A program made the translations under genes and the position numbers. The notes under the pieces are model-generated. The model was not told the origin of the DNA, did not search any database, and saw nothing but the letters and a program-made list of their open reading frames with translations. A stretch of DNA of 33,662 nucleotides from Deltaproteobacteria bacterium. Its GTDB lineage: Bacteria > Desulfobacterota > Desulfobulbia > Desulfobulbales > Desulfurivibrionaceae. Positions 15,178-23,222 of this stretch are shown here, piece by piece (positions within the stretch are counted from its first letter, which is position 1; every line of letters begins with the position of its first letter). The DNA lies in NCBI GenBank assembly GCA_021811385.1, contig JAJZPC010000024.1, positions 1 through 33,662 on the forward strand. The letters are read 5' to 3'.

Positions 15178-16620
15178 TTAATCGATCATGCCCTGGGAAC
15201 GGTATTCATGCAGTTTATTGCGCAGGGTGCGAACACTGATCCCGAGAATCTCGGCCGCATGTGTCCGATTATTGTCGTTTGCCTGCAAGGCCTGCAGGAT
15301 CATTTGACGCTCAACCTCGCGCAAGGTCTGCGCCCCGATCTCCAGGGCCGCGGAGGTATTGGCCGCCGCCACCGCGGAATGGCCCGATGCCGGGGCGACA
15401 ACAGCCGCCACGGGTTCGATCATGGCCGGCGGCTCGACATCGTCCCAAAAATCCCACAGCTCAAGCTCACGCCCCTGGGAGAGGAGCATGGCCCGCTCAA
15501 TGAGATTTTCCATCTCCCGCACATTGCCCGGCCAGTCATAGTCGGCAAATCTGGCCCAGACGGCCGCGGATGGGCTCTTCACCGGTTTGCCGTATTGCGC
15601 CGCATACTTGCGGATGAAAAAATCGACCAGCGCTCCGACATCCTCCCGCCGCTCCCGCAGGGGAGGTAATTTAAGGGGGATGACGTTTAAGCGGTAATAG
15701 AGATCCTGCCGGAAGGTGCCTTCCTTCACCGCCTGTTCCAAATCACGGTTGGTGGTGGCCAGCACATGCACATCGATCTTGAAAGGAGCCCTGCCCCCGA
15801 GCCGGTCCACCTCTTCCTCCTGCAGAACCCGCAGAAGTTTGGCCTGAAGATGCAAGGGGATCTCGCCGATCTCGTCCAGCAGCAGGGTGCCGGTGTCAGC
15901 CAGCTCGAACTTGCCTTTCTTGGTGACAATGGCCCCGGTGAAGGCCCCCTTCTCATGGCCGAACAACTCGCTTTCCAGAAGCCCTTCCGGCAAGGCGGCG
16001 CAGTTCAGGGCCACGAAGGGGCCGTTGCGCCGATCGCTTTCCTGATGGATAAAGCGGGCAAAAACCTCCTTGCCGGTTCCGGATTCCCCGAGGATGAGCA
16101 CGGTGGCCTTGCTGGAGGCAACGCTTCTGGCCCGGGCCATGAGCTGCAGCAGCTTGGGGTTCTGACCGATGATCGGCTTCTCAAGGGGCTGCGTTTCCCC
16201 GGTCTTCGGTGGTCCCCCGACCCTTGCGGCCGGTTGCCCCAACCTGCGGCCAAGGGCAAAAACCCTGGCCACCGTCTCTTCAATAACCTCCACGGGAAAC
16301 GGCTTTAACAGATAATCAAAGGCCCCCTGCTTCATGGCCTCCACCGCCGTATCCACCGTGGCGAACCCGGTCATGATCACCACCGGCAGTTCCGGGCGCA
16401 GCGCCTTTATTTGCCGCAGGAGCTCAAGCCCATCCATGCCCGGCATCTTTATATCGGTAACCACCAGGTCCGGCGGAGTTCTCCCGATCATCTCCAGGGC
16501 CATCTGGCCATTTTCCGCAACCGCGACCTCATGCCCATTGCGGCTCAGCGCCTCAAAGAGGGCAACGCGCATGTTCTGCTCATCATCAACAATCAGGATT
16601 GTATGCGTTTGTTCAGGCAT
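15178..16620 (-). CDS. Sigma-54-dependent response regulator, FlrC/FleR-like
   Basis: This 480-residue protein has three parts. The receiver (1-120) has the acidic pair DD (12-13), phospho-acceptor D56 (VTDIKMPGMDG) and K107. The AAA+ domain has Walker A GESGTGKE (178-185) and an intact GAFTGA loop (225-230) for sigma-54 contact. The C-terminus has a Fis-type helix-turn-helix (AAEILGISVRTLRNKLHEY). It is a standard NtrC-type activator and, lying between the kinase gene and the flgB operon, is the likely activator of the class of flagellar genes with sigma-54 promoters. The ATG at 16620 overlaps the kinase end by 8 bases; an ATG at 16632 is also possible. Confidence 0.9.
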   Translation of the reverse strand: MPEQTHTILIVDDEQNMRVALFEALSRNGHEVAVAENGQMALEMIGRTPPDLVVTDIKMPGMDGLELLRQIKALRPELPVVIMTGFATVDTAVEAMKQGAFDYLLKPFPVEVIEETVARVFALGRRLGQPAARVGGPPKTGETQPLEKPIIGQNPKLLQLMARARSVASSKATVLILGESGTGKEVFARFIHQESDRRNGPFVALNCAALPEGLLESELFGHEKGAFTGAIVTKKGKFELADTGTLLLDEIGEIPLHLQAKLLRVLQEEEVDRLGGRAPFKIDVHVLATTNRDLEQAVKEGTFRQDLYYRLNVIPLKLPPLRERREDVGALVDFFIRKYAAQYGKPVKSPSAAVWARFADYDWPGNVREMENLIERAMLLSQGRELELWDFWDDVEPPAMIEPVAAVVAPASGHSAVAAANTSAALEIGAQTLREVERQMILQALQANDNNRTHAAEILGISVRTLRNKLHEYRSQGMID

Positions 16621-17770
16621 CGGCTCTAGCATTCTTTTTAGGGCTGGTTTCTGTTCCCGACCCGGACTCCGCAGGCAACAATACCCTGAAGGTTGTCCCC
16701 CGGCCCGGTTCGCTCTCCACCTCGATCAATCCGTGATGCGCCTCGGCAATGGCATGGCTGTTGGCCAGACCCAGCCCTCGGCTCCTGCCCTTGGTGGAGA
16801 AAAACGGATCAAATATCTTTTGCAGATTTTCCGGGGCAATCCCGGCCCCACGATCCTGCACCCTGATTTCCACCAGGGCGCCATGCTCCCTGTCCGGCGG
16901 CAGCACCCGCAGGCCCAAGGAAAAAATCCCGCCCACAGGCACGCTTTCCATGGCATTCAGGCCGAGGTTGAGCAGGAGCTGTCCCAACAGGGTCTGGTCC
17001 CCGAGCAGATATGCCTGCTCCGCTTCAACCCGGCTTTCCATGAGTATACCATGCTCTCCGGCCATTTCACGGAGAGTTTCCATGCTTTTTTCGAAGAGCG
17101 GAACCATATCCAGCACCTGCATGCGCGGGAGCGGAAAACCGGAAAAGGTGACGAAATTGTCCAGCAGATGATGCATGGTCCGCACCGCCCCCAGCATCCG
17201 GGCCGCGACCCGTTCATTGTCGGGGTCACCTGCCAGCTCCCGCTTGAGAATGGAGGCATACAGCTCAAGGCTGCCCAGGGGGTTCTTCAACTCCTGGCTC
17301 ATGGCCTCGGCCATCTCCTGCATGGCGGCAAAACGCTTACTCCGGTCGAGATGCATCTCCATCAGGGCCGGAAAGGTCACATCCTCCAGGGAGAGAAAAA
17401 AACCGGCCACATGCAAAAATGGGCTCTGCAAATCGTTGCGGCTGATGAGGATGCAGCGTTTTTCCGCCCCCTCGGCCGATGCCGGCAACTCGCAAAGCAG
17501 ACGCCCCCCGGAAAGACTTAGGGCCGCGAGCTCATGGGTCAGGCCGAATTTCTGGGCAAGCAGTCCCCAGCAGGTTTTATTCTGGAGCGAGGATCCGGCC
17601 AGGCCGAGAAGCTGGGAGCCCTTCCGGTTTACCGCCAGCAGATTCCCCTGCCGGTCGGCAAGCAGGATCGCGCCCGGCAGACTTTCGATCATGGCAAAAA
17701 AGAATTCCCGCAAATGCTCGGGAGTATCAAAGGTTGCTTGCGCCATCAGACGTTCCGGCCCGGGCGACAT
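16613..17770 (-). CDS. PAS-domain sensor histidine kinase (FlrB/FleS-like) with His-to-Gln in the H box
   Basis: The 385-residue soluble protein has a PAS domain (about 20-130, AMIESLPGAILLADRQGNLLAVN), a dimerisation helix region and a HATPase_c domain. The ATP-binding motifs look intact: N box LNLGLNAME (267-275), DRGAG (306-310), FDPFFSTKG (320-328) and GLGLANS. In the H box, where the family has H-E-L/I-R/K-N/T-P-L, this sequence has SQELKNPL: Gln159, codon CAG at 17294-17296, replaces the phospho-accepting His. There is no transmembrane segment. The pairing with the downstream regulator is inferred from the 8-base overlap. I chose the ATG at 17770, after the end of the TPR gene; 17746 and 17830 are alternatives. 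Confidence 0.85.
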   Translation of the reverse strand: MSPGPERLMAQATFDTPEHLREFFFAMIESLPGAILLADRQGNLLAVNRKGSQLLGLAGSSLQNKTCWGLLAQKFGLTHELAALSLSGGRLLCELPASAEGAEKRCILISRNDLQSPFLHVAGFFLSLEDVTFPALMEMHLDRSKRFAAMQEMAEAMSQELKNPLGSLELYASILKRELAGDPDNERVAARMLGAVRTMHHLLDNFVTFSGFPLPRMQVLDMVPLFEKSMETLREMAGEHGILMESRVEAEQAYLLGDQTLLGQLLLNLGLNAMESVPVGGIFSLGLRVLPPDREHGALVEIRVQDRGAGIAPENLQKIFDPFFSTKGRSRGLGLANSHAIAEAHHGLIEVESEPGRGTTFRVLLPAESGSGTETSPKKNARADA

Positions 17771-17786
17771 GTGCTTGTTTCCGCTT

Positions 17787-19877
17787 TCACCGGGCAACCT
17801 TCCTCGTTTTCCTTCCCAGATCGATTTCAATCTGGTTCAGGATACTTTTCGCCTTTTTCTTGAGAAGCTCGTCCGGCCCGGCCTGCGCCTTCTGGAGATG
17901 CCCCCGCCCCTTCTCCACCTCCCTGGTCTTGCTGAACAGATCCCCCAACTGCAGATGAATCTGTTGGGCGGCCTTGGTGTCCTTGGGCATATCGCCGTTG
18001 ACTCCGGCCAGGTACGCAGCGATGGCCGCCCGGGAATCCGCGCCGGCCAATCCGTCGCCGAACTCCCGGTACCAATCCTGCAAGGCTTCCGGCCCCAGCC
18101 ACTGGTTCTTCTGGGCGCGGGCAAGAACCTCGATTCCCTCGTCATACATGCCGAGGGTGGCCAGCATCCGCAACCGCGCCTCCACATAAACCTTTATTTT
18201 TGCCGGCACCGGCGAAACCGTGGTTGCCTTGGCATACCAGGCAAGGGCTTCTTTCTTTTTCCCCTGGGCCTCGTTGAGCTTGCCGGTCAAGTAATGGAAC
18301 TCCCCGAGATATTCCGTCTCCCGATAGATCTCCTGCACATAGCGGAGCAGCCTGTCGGCCGCGGCCAGATTTTTCTGGAGAAGATAGACCTCTGCCCTCC
18401 GGCTGTAGAGATCGGCCTTGTCTTCATCGGACAGAGGCAGCCCCTGGGCCCGGAAATAGACCGCGGAGGCCTGATCGAGCAAGGACAACGACTCGAGCGC
18501 CTGGCCGACCACATAGAGAAAGCGCCCGTTGTCCAGATCTTTGATATGGCGGTATTCGGCAAGATACAACTGATAGAGCTTGTCGTATTCCTTTCGGGCC
18601 AGAAATCCCTCCCCGAGATAGAGCAAGATCTTGCCGGAAAAATTTTCCTTTTTCCCGGCGCCCCCCCCTGCCTTGTCATGGTGCAGATAGCTCCAGCCGA
18701 TATCCGCGGCGGATTCAGCGTTATTGCGGGCCTGATACCGGAGAAACAGCGCGCGCCGTGCATCCTGAACAATGGGATCATCTGGATATGCTTCAATTGC
18801 CGCGAGAAACGGCTTGTCGCCCTCGGGATCGGTCAGGTCCGCGGCGTGCAGACCCTTCACCGCGTTCCGTTCCAGGTTATCCATGAACTCGGCCCGCCGG
18901 AACCGCGCCAGCACAGCGATCCGGTCCTCACGGGTGTCGTCTTCGAGAATCCGCTCGTAGAGCTTCAGGGCCGTCATCCCATTTCCGCCCCGCAGGTAAC
19001 TCTCGCCCAGCTCAAAAAGGATCTCCCCCCGGTCGGAAGCATTCTCGGCCAGGTTCAGATAATGAAACAGCGATCTCCTGGCGTCCTCCTCCTTGCCCAC
19101 CCGCAGATAGACGTAACCAAGCTTGCGCAGCAGTTCAGGGTTGCGGTGGTGGTAGTCCGGGTATTTTTCAAAAAGCGTGGCAAAGGTTTTCAAGGCCCCG
19201 ACAGGATCCTTGCTGGCGGCCATGAGCTCACCCAACCCCATCAGGGCCTTGGCCTTGATCTCCTCATCGCCGGACTCGGAAACCTTTGTATAGATATCCA
19301 GGGCTTCGGCCACCCTGCCTACGGCAAAGAGCGTGTCCGCCTGCGCCAGCCTGGCCCGGTCCGTCAGGGGGGAATCGGGATAGCGCTGGAGGAAAAGCTT
19401 GAAATAGATGAGCGCCTCGCGATAAAACCGCATGCGGTAATGGGCGTAGCCGACCTCGAAATACGCCTCTGCCGATCGTTTCGACTTTGGAAAATCAGCG
19501 CCATACCTCCGGAAAATATCGCGAACCTTATCCCACTGGGGCGTTGGGCTCTGGAGGGCCAGCTGCTTCAAGTTTTGGGCTGCCTGCCAAAGCGCTTCCT
19601 CCGCCTGCCCAGCGTCGCGGAATTTTTCGTAGTACCGCTGATACGCGGAAGCGGCCTTTGCCAAATCCCCGCCCTTTACCGCATCCACCGCCTCCTGCCA
19701 GACCTCGGCCGGGGTCTCCACTGGAACCGCAACTTGCGCTGGAGGCGGGGGCTTCGACTCGGCCGCCTCCTTGGCCCAGCCCTGTCCCGGCAGAACCCAC
19801 CCCGCGAGAAGGCCGAAACCGAAAAGAATGCAGAACGGCAGGGCACGCGGGAAATGGGATAACGGGCTGTTTTTCAT
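17787..19877 (-). CDS. Exported tetratricopeptide-repeat protein, function unknown
   Basis: The 696-residue product starts with a signal peptide (ALPFCILFGFGLLAGWVLPGQGWA). Nearly all the rest consists of TPR-like helical pairs, for example AEAYFEVGYAHYRMRFYREALIYFKLFLQRYPDSPLTDRARLAQADTLFAVG and similar units spaced 34-40 residues apart. The function cannot be read from the sequence; a periplasmic scaffold or outer-membrane assembly role is typical of such proteins. It lies between the FlrA-like regulator and the kinase, on the same strand, with 17 bases to the kinase start, so it is probably co-transcribed with flagellar regulators. The ATG at 19877 has GAAAGGA upstream; a start at 19952 would displace the signal peptide. 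Confidence 0.75.
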   Translation of the reverse strand: MKNSPLSHFPRALPFCILFGFGLLAGWVLPGQGWAKEAAESKPPPPAQVAVPVETPAEVWQEAVDAVKGGDLAKAASAYQRYYEKFRDAGQAEEALWQAAQNLKQLALQSPTPQWDKVRDIFRRYGADFPKSKRSAEAYFEVGYAHYRMRFYREALIYFKLFLQRYPDSPLTDRARLAQADTLFAVGRVAEALDIYTKVSESGDEEIKAKALMGLGELMAASKDPVGALKTFATLFEKYPDYHHRNPELLRKLGYVYLRVGKEEDARRSLFHYLNLAENASDRGEILFELGESYLRGGNGMTALKLYERILEDDTREDRIAVLARFRRAEFMDNLERNAVKGLHAADLTDPEGDKPFLAAIEAYPDDPIVQDARRALFLRYQARNNAESAADIGWSYLHHDKAGGGAGKKENFSGKILLYLGEGFLARKEYDKLYQLYLAEYRHIKDLDNGRFLYVVGQALESLSLLDQASAVYFRAQGLPLSDEDKADLYSRRAEVYLLQKNLAAADRLLRYVQEIYRETEYLGEFHYLTGKLNEAQGKKKEALAWYAKATTVSPVPAKIKVYVEARLRMLATLGMYDEGIEVLARAQKNQWLGPEALQDWYREFGDGLAGADSRAAIAAYLAGVNGDMPKDTKAAQQIHLQLGDLFSKTREVEKGRGHLQKAQAGPDELLKKKAKSILNQIEIDLGRKTRKVAR

Positions 19878-19959
19878 GAGTCCTTTCACGGGGGTCGGAG
19901 TCAGGCGCTGTTGCCGCATACCAGGGGACGCCACCGAAGAGAAAAGGCGCACCTTTTTT

Positions 19960-21342
19960 CTACGCCTCGGCAGAAGATGACACCAACTTGAATCGTTTCA
20001 TCTTCTCGATAAGGGTGGTCCGGTTCACATTCAAAAGGCGGGCGGCCCTGTTCTTGACCCAGTCCGTTTGCTCAAGGGCTTGCAGAATCAAACGTTTTTC
20101 GAACTCAGCCAGCACGTCATTGAGAAAAAATCCCTCCCCGGGAAGTTCCTCAACCTGCTCAACCGGTCCGGTTCCCGCCTCCAGCAAACGCTCCGGCAGG
20201 TCAGCCACGGAAAGCACATCGCTGCCGGCGAGGATCACCATGCGCTCCAGCATGTTCTCGAGCTCCCGGACATTGCCGGGCCAAGGATAGCGTGCGAGCC
20301 GGGCCATGACCTCGTCCGCCACCCCCTTGATTTTTTTCTTCCGGAGCCGGTTGAACCGGGCCACGAAATGCTCGACCAGCAGAGGGATATCCTGGAGCCG
20401 CTCCCGCAGGGGGGGCGCTTCGATGGGAATAACATTGAGGCGGTAATAGAGATCCTCGCGGAAACGCCCGGCCTGCACCTCCTGCTCAAGATCCCTGTTG
20501 GTCGCGGCAACCACCCGGAAATCCGAACTGATGGTCTTGGTGCCGCCGATCCGCTCAAACTCTTTTTCCTGGAGAACCCGCAGCAGTTTCACCTGAAGCA
20601 TGGGGCTCATCTCGGAGATCTCATCAAGGAAAACCGTGCCCCCGTGGGCCAGCTCAAAGCGGCCGAGCCGGGTCCGGATCGCGTGGGTAAAAGCCCCTTT
20701 TTCGTGGCCGAACAGTTCGCTTTCCAGCAGCTCGCCGGGAATGGCCCCGCAATTCACCGGCACAAAGGGACCGGCGCCGCGCACCCCTTCATAATGAAGG
20801 GCCTGGGCGATAAGCTCCTTGCCGGTGCCGGATTCGCCCCGGACCAACACGGTGGTTTCGGCATCGCAGACTTTTTTGATCAGGGAGAATACCTGGCGCA
20901 TGGCGCTGCTGTTGCCGATGATGGCCGCGCACCCCTTTTCGGTCTTTGCCTGGGCCGGGACAACTGGAGAAACCCGCAGGCTGACGCCTGCCTTTTCCAG
21001 GGCGCCATCAAGGCGGCTTGCGCCCACCGGCGCCTCAAGATAATCGACAGCCCCGGCCTGCAAGGCGAGAACCGCGTCAGTGACCGAAGGTTCGCTGGCC
21101 GCCACGATCACCGTCACCGGGGAAGCGCCATCCTGAAGCTCTCCGAGAAAGGAGGCATGGGGCAAAAGCGAGGACACGGCCAGGAGGATCGCCTGGCACT
21201 GGTTTGCCTCGAGCCAGCGCCGGGCTTCGGCCTCGGAACGGACAACAGCCAGGGCCAGGTCTTTTTTCTGAAGAGCCTTGACCAGCTCGGAAGAACGGCC
21301 GGAAGAATCGAGCAGCAGAAGGAGCAGGGGATTGTGCGTCAT
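19960..21342 (-). CDS. Sigma-54-dependent transcriptional regulator, FlrA/FleQ-like, with degenerate receiver and GAFTHA loop
   Basis: The 460-residue protein has a receiver-like N-terminal domain (1-120). The acceptor Asp position reads Ala (AILLAVSS, about residue 55) and the usual Lys is missing (YLEAPV), so it is unlikely to be phosphorylated. The AAA+ domain has Walker [10 protein letters not shown] (168-176) and a GAFTHA loop (216-221) instead of GAFTGA. A Fis-type helix-turn-helix ([21 protein letters not shown]) closes the protein. FleQ/FlrA master regulators share this layout of a non-phosphorylatable receiver. It is upstream of the TPR-kinase-regulator genes on the same strand. Whether it binds c-di-GMP, as FleQ does, cannot be told here. 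Confidence 0.85.
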   Translation of the reverse strand: MTHNPLLLLLLDSSGRSSELVKALQKKDLALAVVRSEAEARRWLEANQCQAILLAVSSLLPHASFLGELQDGASPVTVIVAASEPSVTDAVLALQAGAVDYLEAPVGASRLDGALEKAGVSLRVSPVVPAQAKTEKGCAAIIGNSSAMRQVFSLIKKVCDAETTVLVRGESGTGKELIAQALHYEGVRGAGPFVPVNCGAIPGELLESELFGHEKGAFTHAIRTRLGRFELAHGGTVFLDEISEMSPMLQVKLLRVLQEKEFERIGGTKTISSDFRVVAATNRDLEQEVQAGRFREDLYYRLNVIPIEAPPLRERLQDIPLLVEHFVARFNRLRKKKIKGVADEVMARLARYPWPGNVRELENMLERMVILAGSDVLSVADLPERLLEAGTGPVEQVEELPGEGFFLNDVLAEFEKRLILQALEQTDWVKNRAARLLNVNRTTLIEKMKRFKLVSSSAEA

Positions 21343-21401
21343 ACCACCTTCATGAATACTGTATCGTTTTATTTTAATAAATTTCAGAGCTTATGTTCTT
21401 T

Positions 21402-21431
21402 TGTATACATTATTCAGAAAAAAAGTGTCAA
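21402..21431 (-). promoter_or_regulatory. Sigma-70 promoter candidate for the flrA-like gene
   Basis: The minus strand has a perfect TTGACA (21426-21431), an 18-base spacer and TATACA (21402-21407). The expected transcript starts about 55 bases before the ATG at 21342. The surrounding 200-bp divergent intergenic region (21343-21542) is AT-rich, unlike its neighbours, and must also hold the ftsE promoter. A TATATT box near 21446 is the best candidate for that, without a convincing -35. Confidence 0.5.
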
Positions 21432-21542
21432 TTTTTTTTCACATGCTATATTTTATCAATAATTATTGGAATGTTATCTATTTTTACAGCCTGGCCGCCA
21501 TCCGGAGGGTGTTGCCTCCTTCCGGCCGACAAAGGTTTTCAC

Positions 21543-22271
21543 ATGCCGAGAGACGCAAGCACGGACAAGCCCCTGGTTGAGCTGGTAAACGTCACCAAGA
21601 TCTATCCGCCCGACATTATCGCCCTGGAAGACGTTTCCCTGCGGATTTACAAGGGAGAAATCCTTTTTCTCACCGGCATGAGCGGCGCGGGAAAAACGAC
21701 GCTGATCAAACTGATCTGCTGCCTTGAAAACCCCACCCGCGGCGTCATCGAGGTGGCCGGGCGCGACCTTTCCCGGATCAGTCCGGCCGGGGTCCAGCGC
21801 ATGCGTCAAAAAATCGGCGTTGCCTACCAGGAGTTCCGGCTCCTGGAAAAACAAACCGTCCTGCAAAACATTGCCATGGCCATGGAAGTGACTTACGCAA
21901 GCACCAAGGCCATCCACGCCAGAGTCGACGAACTGCTGGCCCTGCTCAATCTCTCCGACAAGCGGGACAAGCTTGCCGGCGAACTCTCCCGCGGGGAACA
22001 ACAGCGGGTGGCCCTGGCGCGAGCCGCCGCCAACGGACCAAGCCTGCTGCTGGCCGACGAGCCGACCGGCAACCTTGATCCGGTGGCAACGGAGTTGGTC
22101 ATCAATCTCTTCCGGCACCTGAACGAGAAAAACGGCTCGACCATCGTCGTCGCCACCCATGATCCCTCCATTTACGCGGAAACGGAGCACCGGGTGATGA
22201 TGTTGAGCAACGGGCAACTTTCCGCCCACCCCAACCGCGCGCCGCGACAGATCGATCTTTTTGAAGCGTAA
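21543..22271 (+). CDS. ftsE: Cell division ATP-binding protein FtsE
   Basis: This 242-residue ABC ATPase has Walker A GMSGAGKTT (45-53), a Q-loop at YQEFRLLE (Gln96), signature LSRGEQQ (148-154; usual form LSGGEQQ) and Walker B LLLADEPTGNLDP (168-180). The short size, the YQEFRLL segment and the following ftsX and envC genes identify FtsE rather than a LolD-type ATPase. FtsEX is a membrane complex at the septum that drives EnvC to activate cell-wall amidases. The ATG at 21543, preceded by AAAGG, is chosen; the 50 upstream in-frame codons look non-coding. Confidence 0.93.
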   Translation: MPRDASTDKPLVELVNVTKIYPPDIIALEDVSLRIYKGEILFLTGMSGAGKTTLIKLICCLENPTRGVIEVAGRDLSRISPAGVQRMRQKIGVAYQEFRLLEKQTVLQNIAMAMEVTYASTKAIHARVDELLALLNLSDKRDKLAGELSRGEQQRVALARAAANGPSLLLADEPTGNLDPVATELVINLFRHLNEKNGSTIVVATHDPSIYAETEHRVMMLSNGQLSAHPNRAPRQIDLFEA

Positions 22272-22331
22272 CCGCCGCCAGCCCCAGCGCTTTACGGACG
22301 AAACCGCTTTCCTTTCAAGGAGTACCGGACG

Positions 22332-23219
22332 ATGCAGTTTCTGGCTTACATTCTGCGCCAAACAGGAAAAAATCTCAGGCAAACATGGGGAACGCAGGTC
22401 ATGACCCTGCTGACCGTGACCCTCTCGGTGCTTATCTTTGCCTTTTTCTTTCTCATCTACACCAACATGATCCGGGCCAGCCAACGGCTGGGAGACGATG
22501 TCCGCCTCATCGTCTATCTGGACCAGGAGGTCACGGAGCAGATGCGGCCAGGCATCGAAAAAAAGATTCGCGAGTTCGGTCCGGTGGAAAAAATTGTTTT
22601 TGTCTCCCGGGCCGAGGCTTTTTCCCGGCTCAGCGCCCAACTGGACAAGGAGAAAGACGTGTTGGCCGACCTGGGCCCCGACTTTCTCCCCCCCTCCATT
22701 GAAGTGTACCCCCTGAAAAACCTGCATGATCTCACCAAGATCAGCCAGTTTTCCGACTTCCTCCTGAGCCTGCCCCACGCGGCCAAGGTCCAGTCCGGCA
22801 GCGACTGGCTCCGGCGCTTCGGCTACTTCACCAATCTTCTTCGGGTCGTGGTCCTGCTGAGCGGCGGATTACTCATCATCACCATGACCTTTATCATCTC
22901 ATACACCCTCCGGCTCACCGTGCTTTCCAGACAGGGCGAGCTTGAAATCCTCAGGCTGCTCGGCGCCACCAGCGCCTATATCCGTCTGCCCCTTCTCCTC
23001 GAAGGCATGATGCAGGGCTTCCTGGGCTCAAGCCTGGGACTCACCGCGCTGTATTTCCTGTATCAATATATTGCCAGCCGGTTCAGCGGCCCGGGCTTTC
23101 TCAGACTCTTTGACTTCGCCTTCTTCCCTGTGGAACTCACGGGCGCCATCCTGCTGGCCGGTGTTGTGCTCTGCACGGCCGGCAGTCTTTTCTCAATCCG
23201 CAGATTTATCCGTATCTGA
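22332..23219 (+). CDS. ftsX: Cell division membrane protein FtsX
   Basis: The 295-residue protein has the FtsX arrangement. There is a first membrane segment after a short cytoplasmic start (about 22-46, WGTQVMTLLTVTLSVLIFAFFFLIYTN), a periplasmic domain of about 120 residues containing VYLDQEVTEQM and PPSIEVYPLKN, and three further membrane helices (about 170-200, 220-245, 265-290). The motif LEILRLLGATSAYIRLPLLLEGM is the usual FtsX coupling region. It follows ftsE by 60 bases, with AAGGAG before the ATG, and precedes the EnvC gene by 3 bases. Confidence 0.93.
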   Translation: MQFLAYILRQTGKNLRQTWGTQVMTLLTVTLSVLIFAFFFLIYTNMIRASQRLGDDVRLIVYLDQEVTEQMRPGIEKKIREFGPVEKIVFVSRAEAFSRLSAQLDKEKDVLADLGPDFLPPSIEVYPLKNLHDLTKISQFSDFLLSLPHAAKVQSGSDWLRRFGYFTNLLRVVVLLSGGLLIITMTFIISYTLRLTVLSRQGELEILRLLGATSAYIRLPLLLEGMMQGFLGSSLGLTALYFLYQYIASRFSGPGFLRLFDFAFFPVELTGAILLAGVVLCTAGSLFSIRRFIRI

Positions 23220-23222
23220 CGC

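Noticed and set aside
17175-19862. 895-codon plus-strand open frame opposite the kinase and TPR genes
   Set aside because: The reverse strand encodes well-formed TPR repeats with a signal peptide; the plus-strand product is a low-complexity shadow caused by GC-rich third positions.
19878-19959. Sigma-54 promoter for the TPR-kinase-regulator genes
   Set aside because: No TGGCAC-N5-TTGC match was found on the minus strand, so these genes may be read from the flrA-like promoter.
21474-22778. 434-codon minus-strand frame opposite ftsE and ftsX
   Set aside because: It is a shadow of the FtsEX genes, with no start signal.
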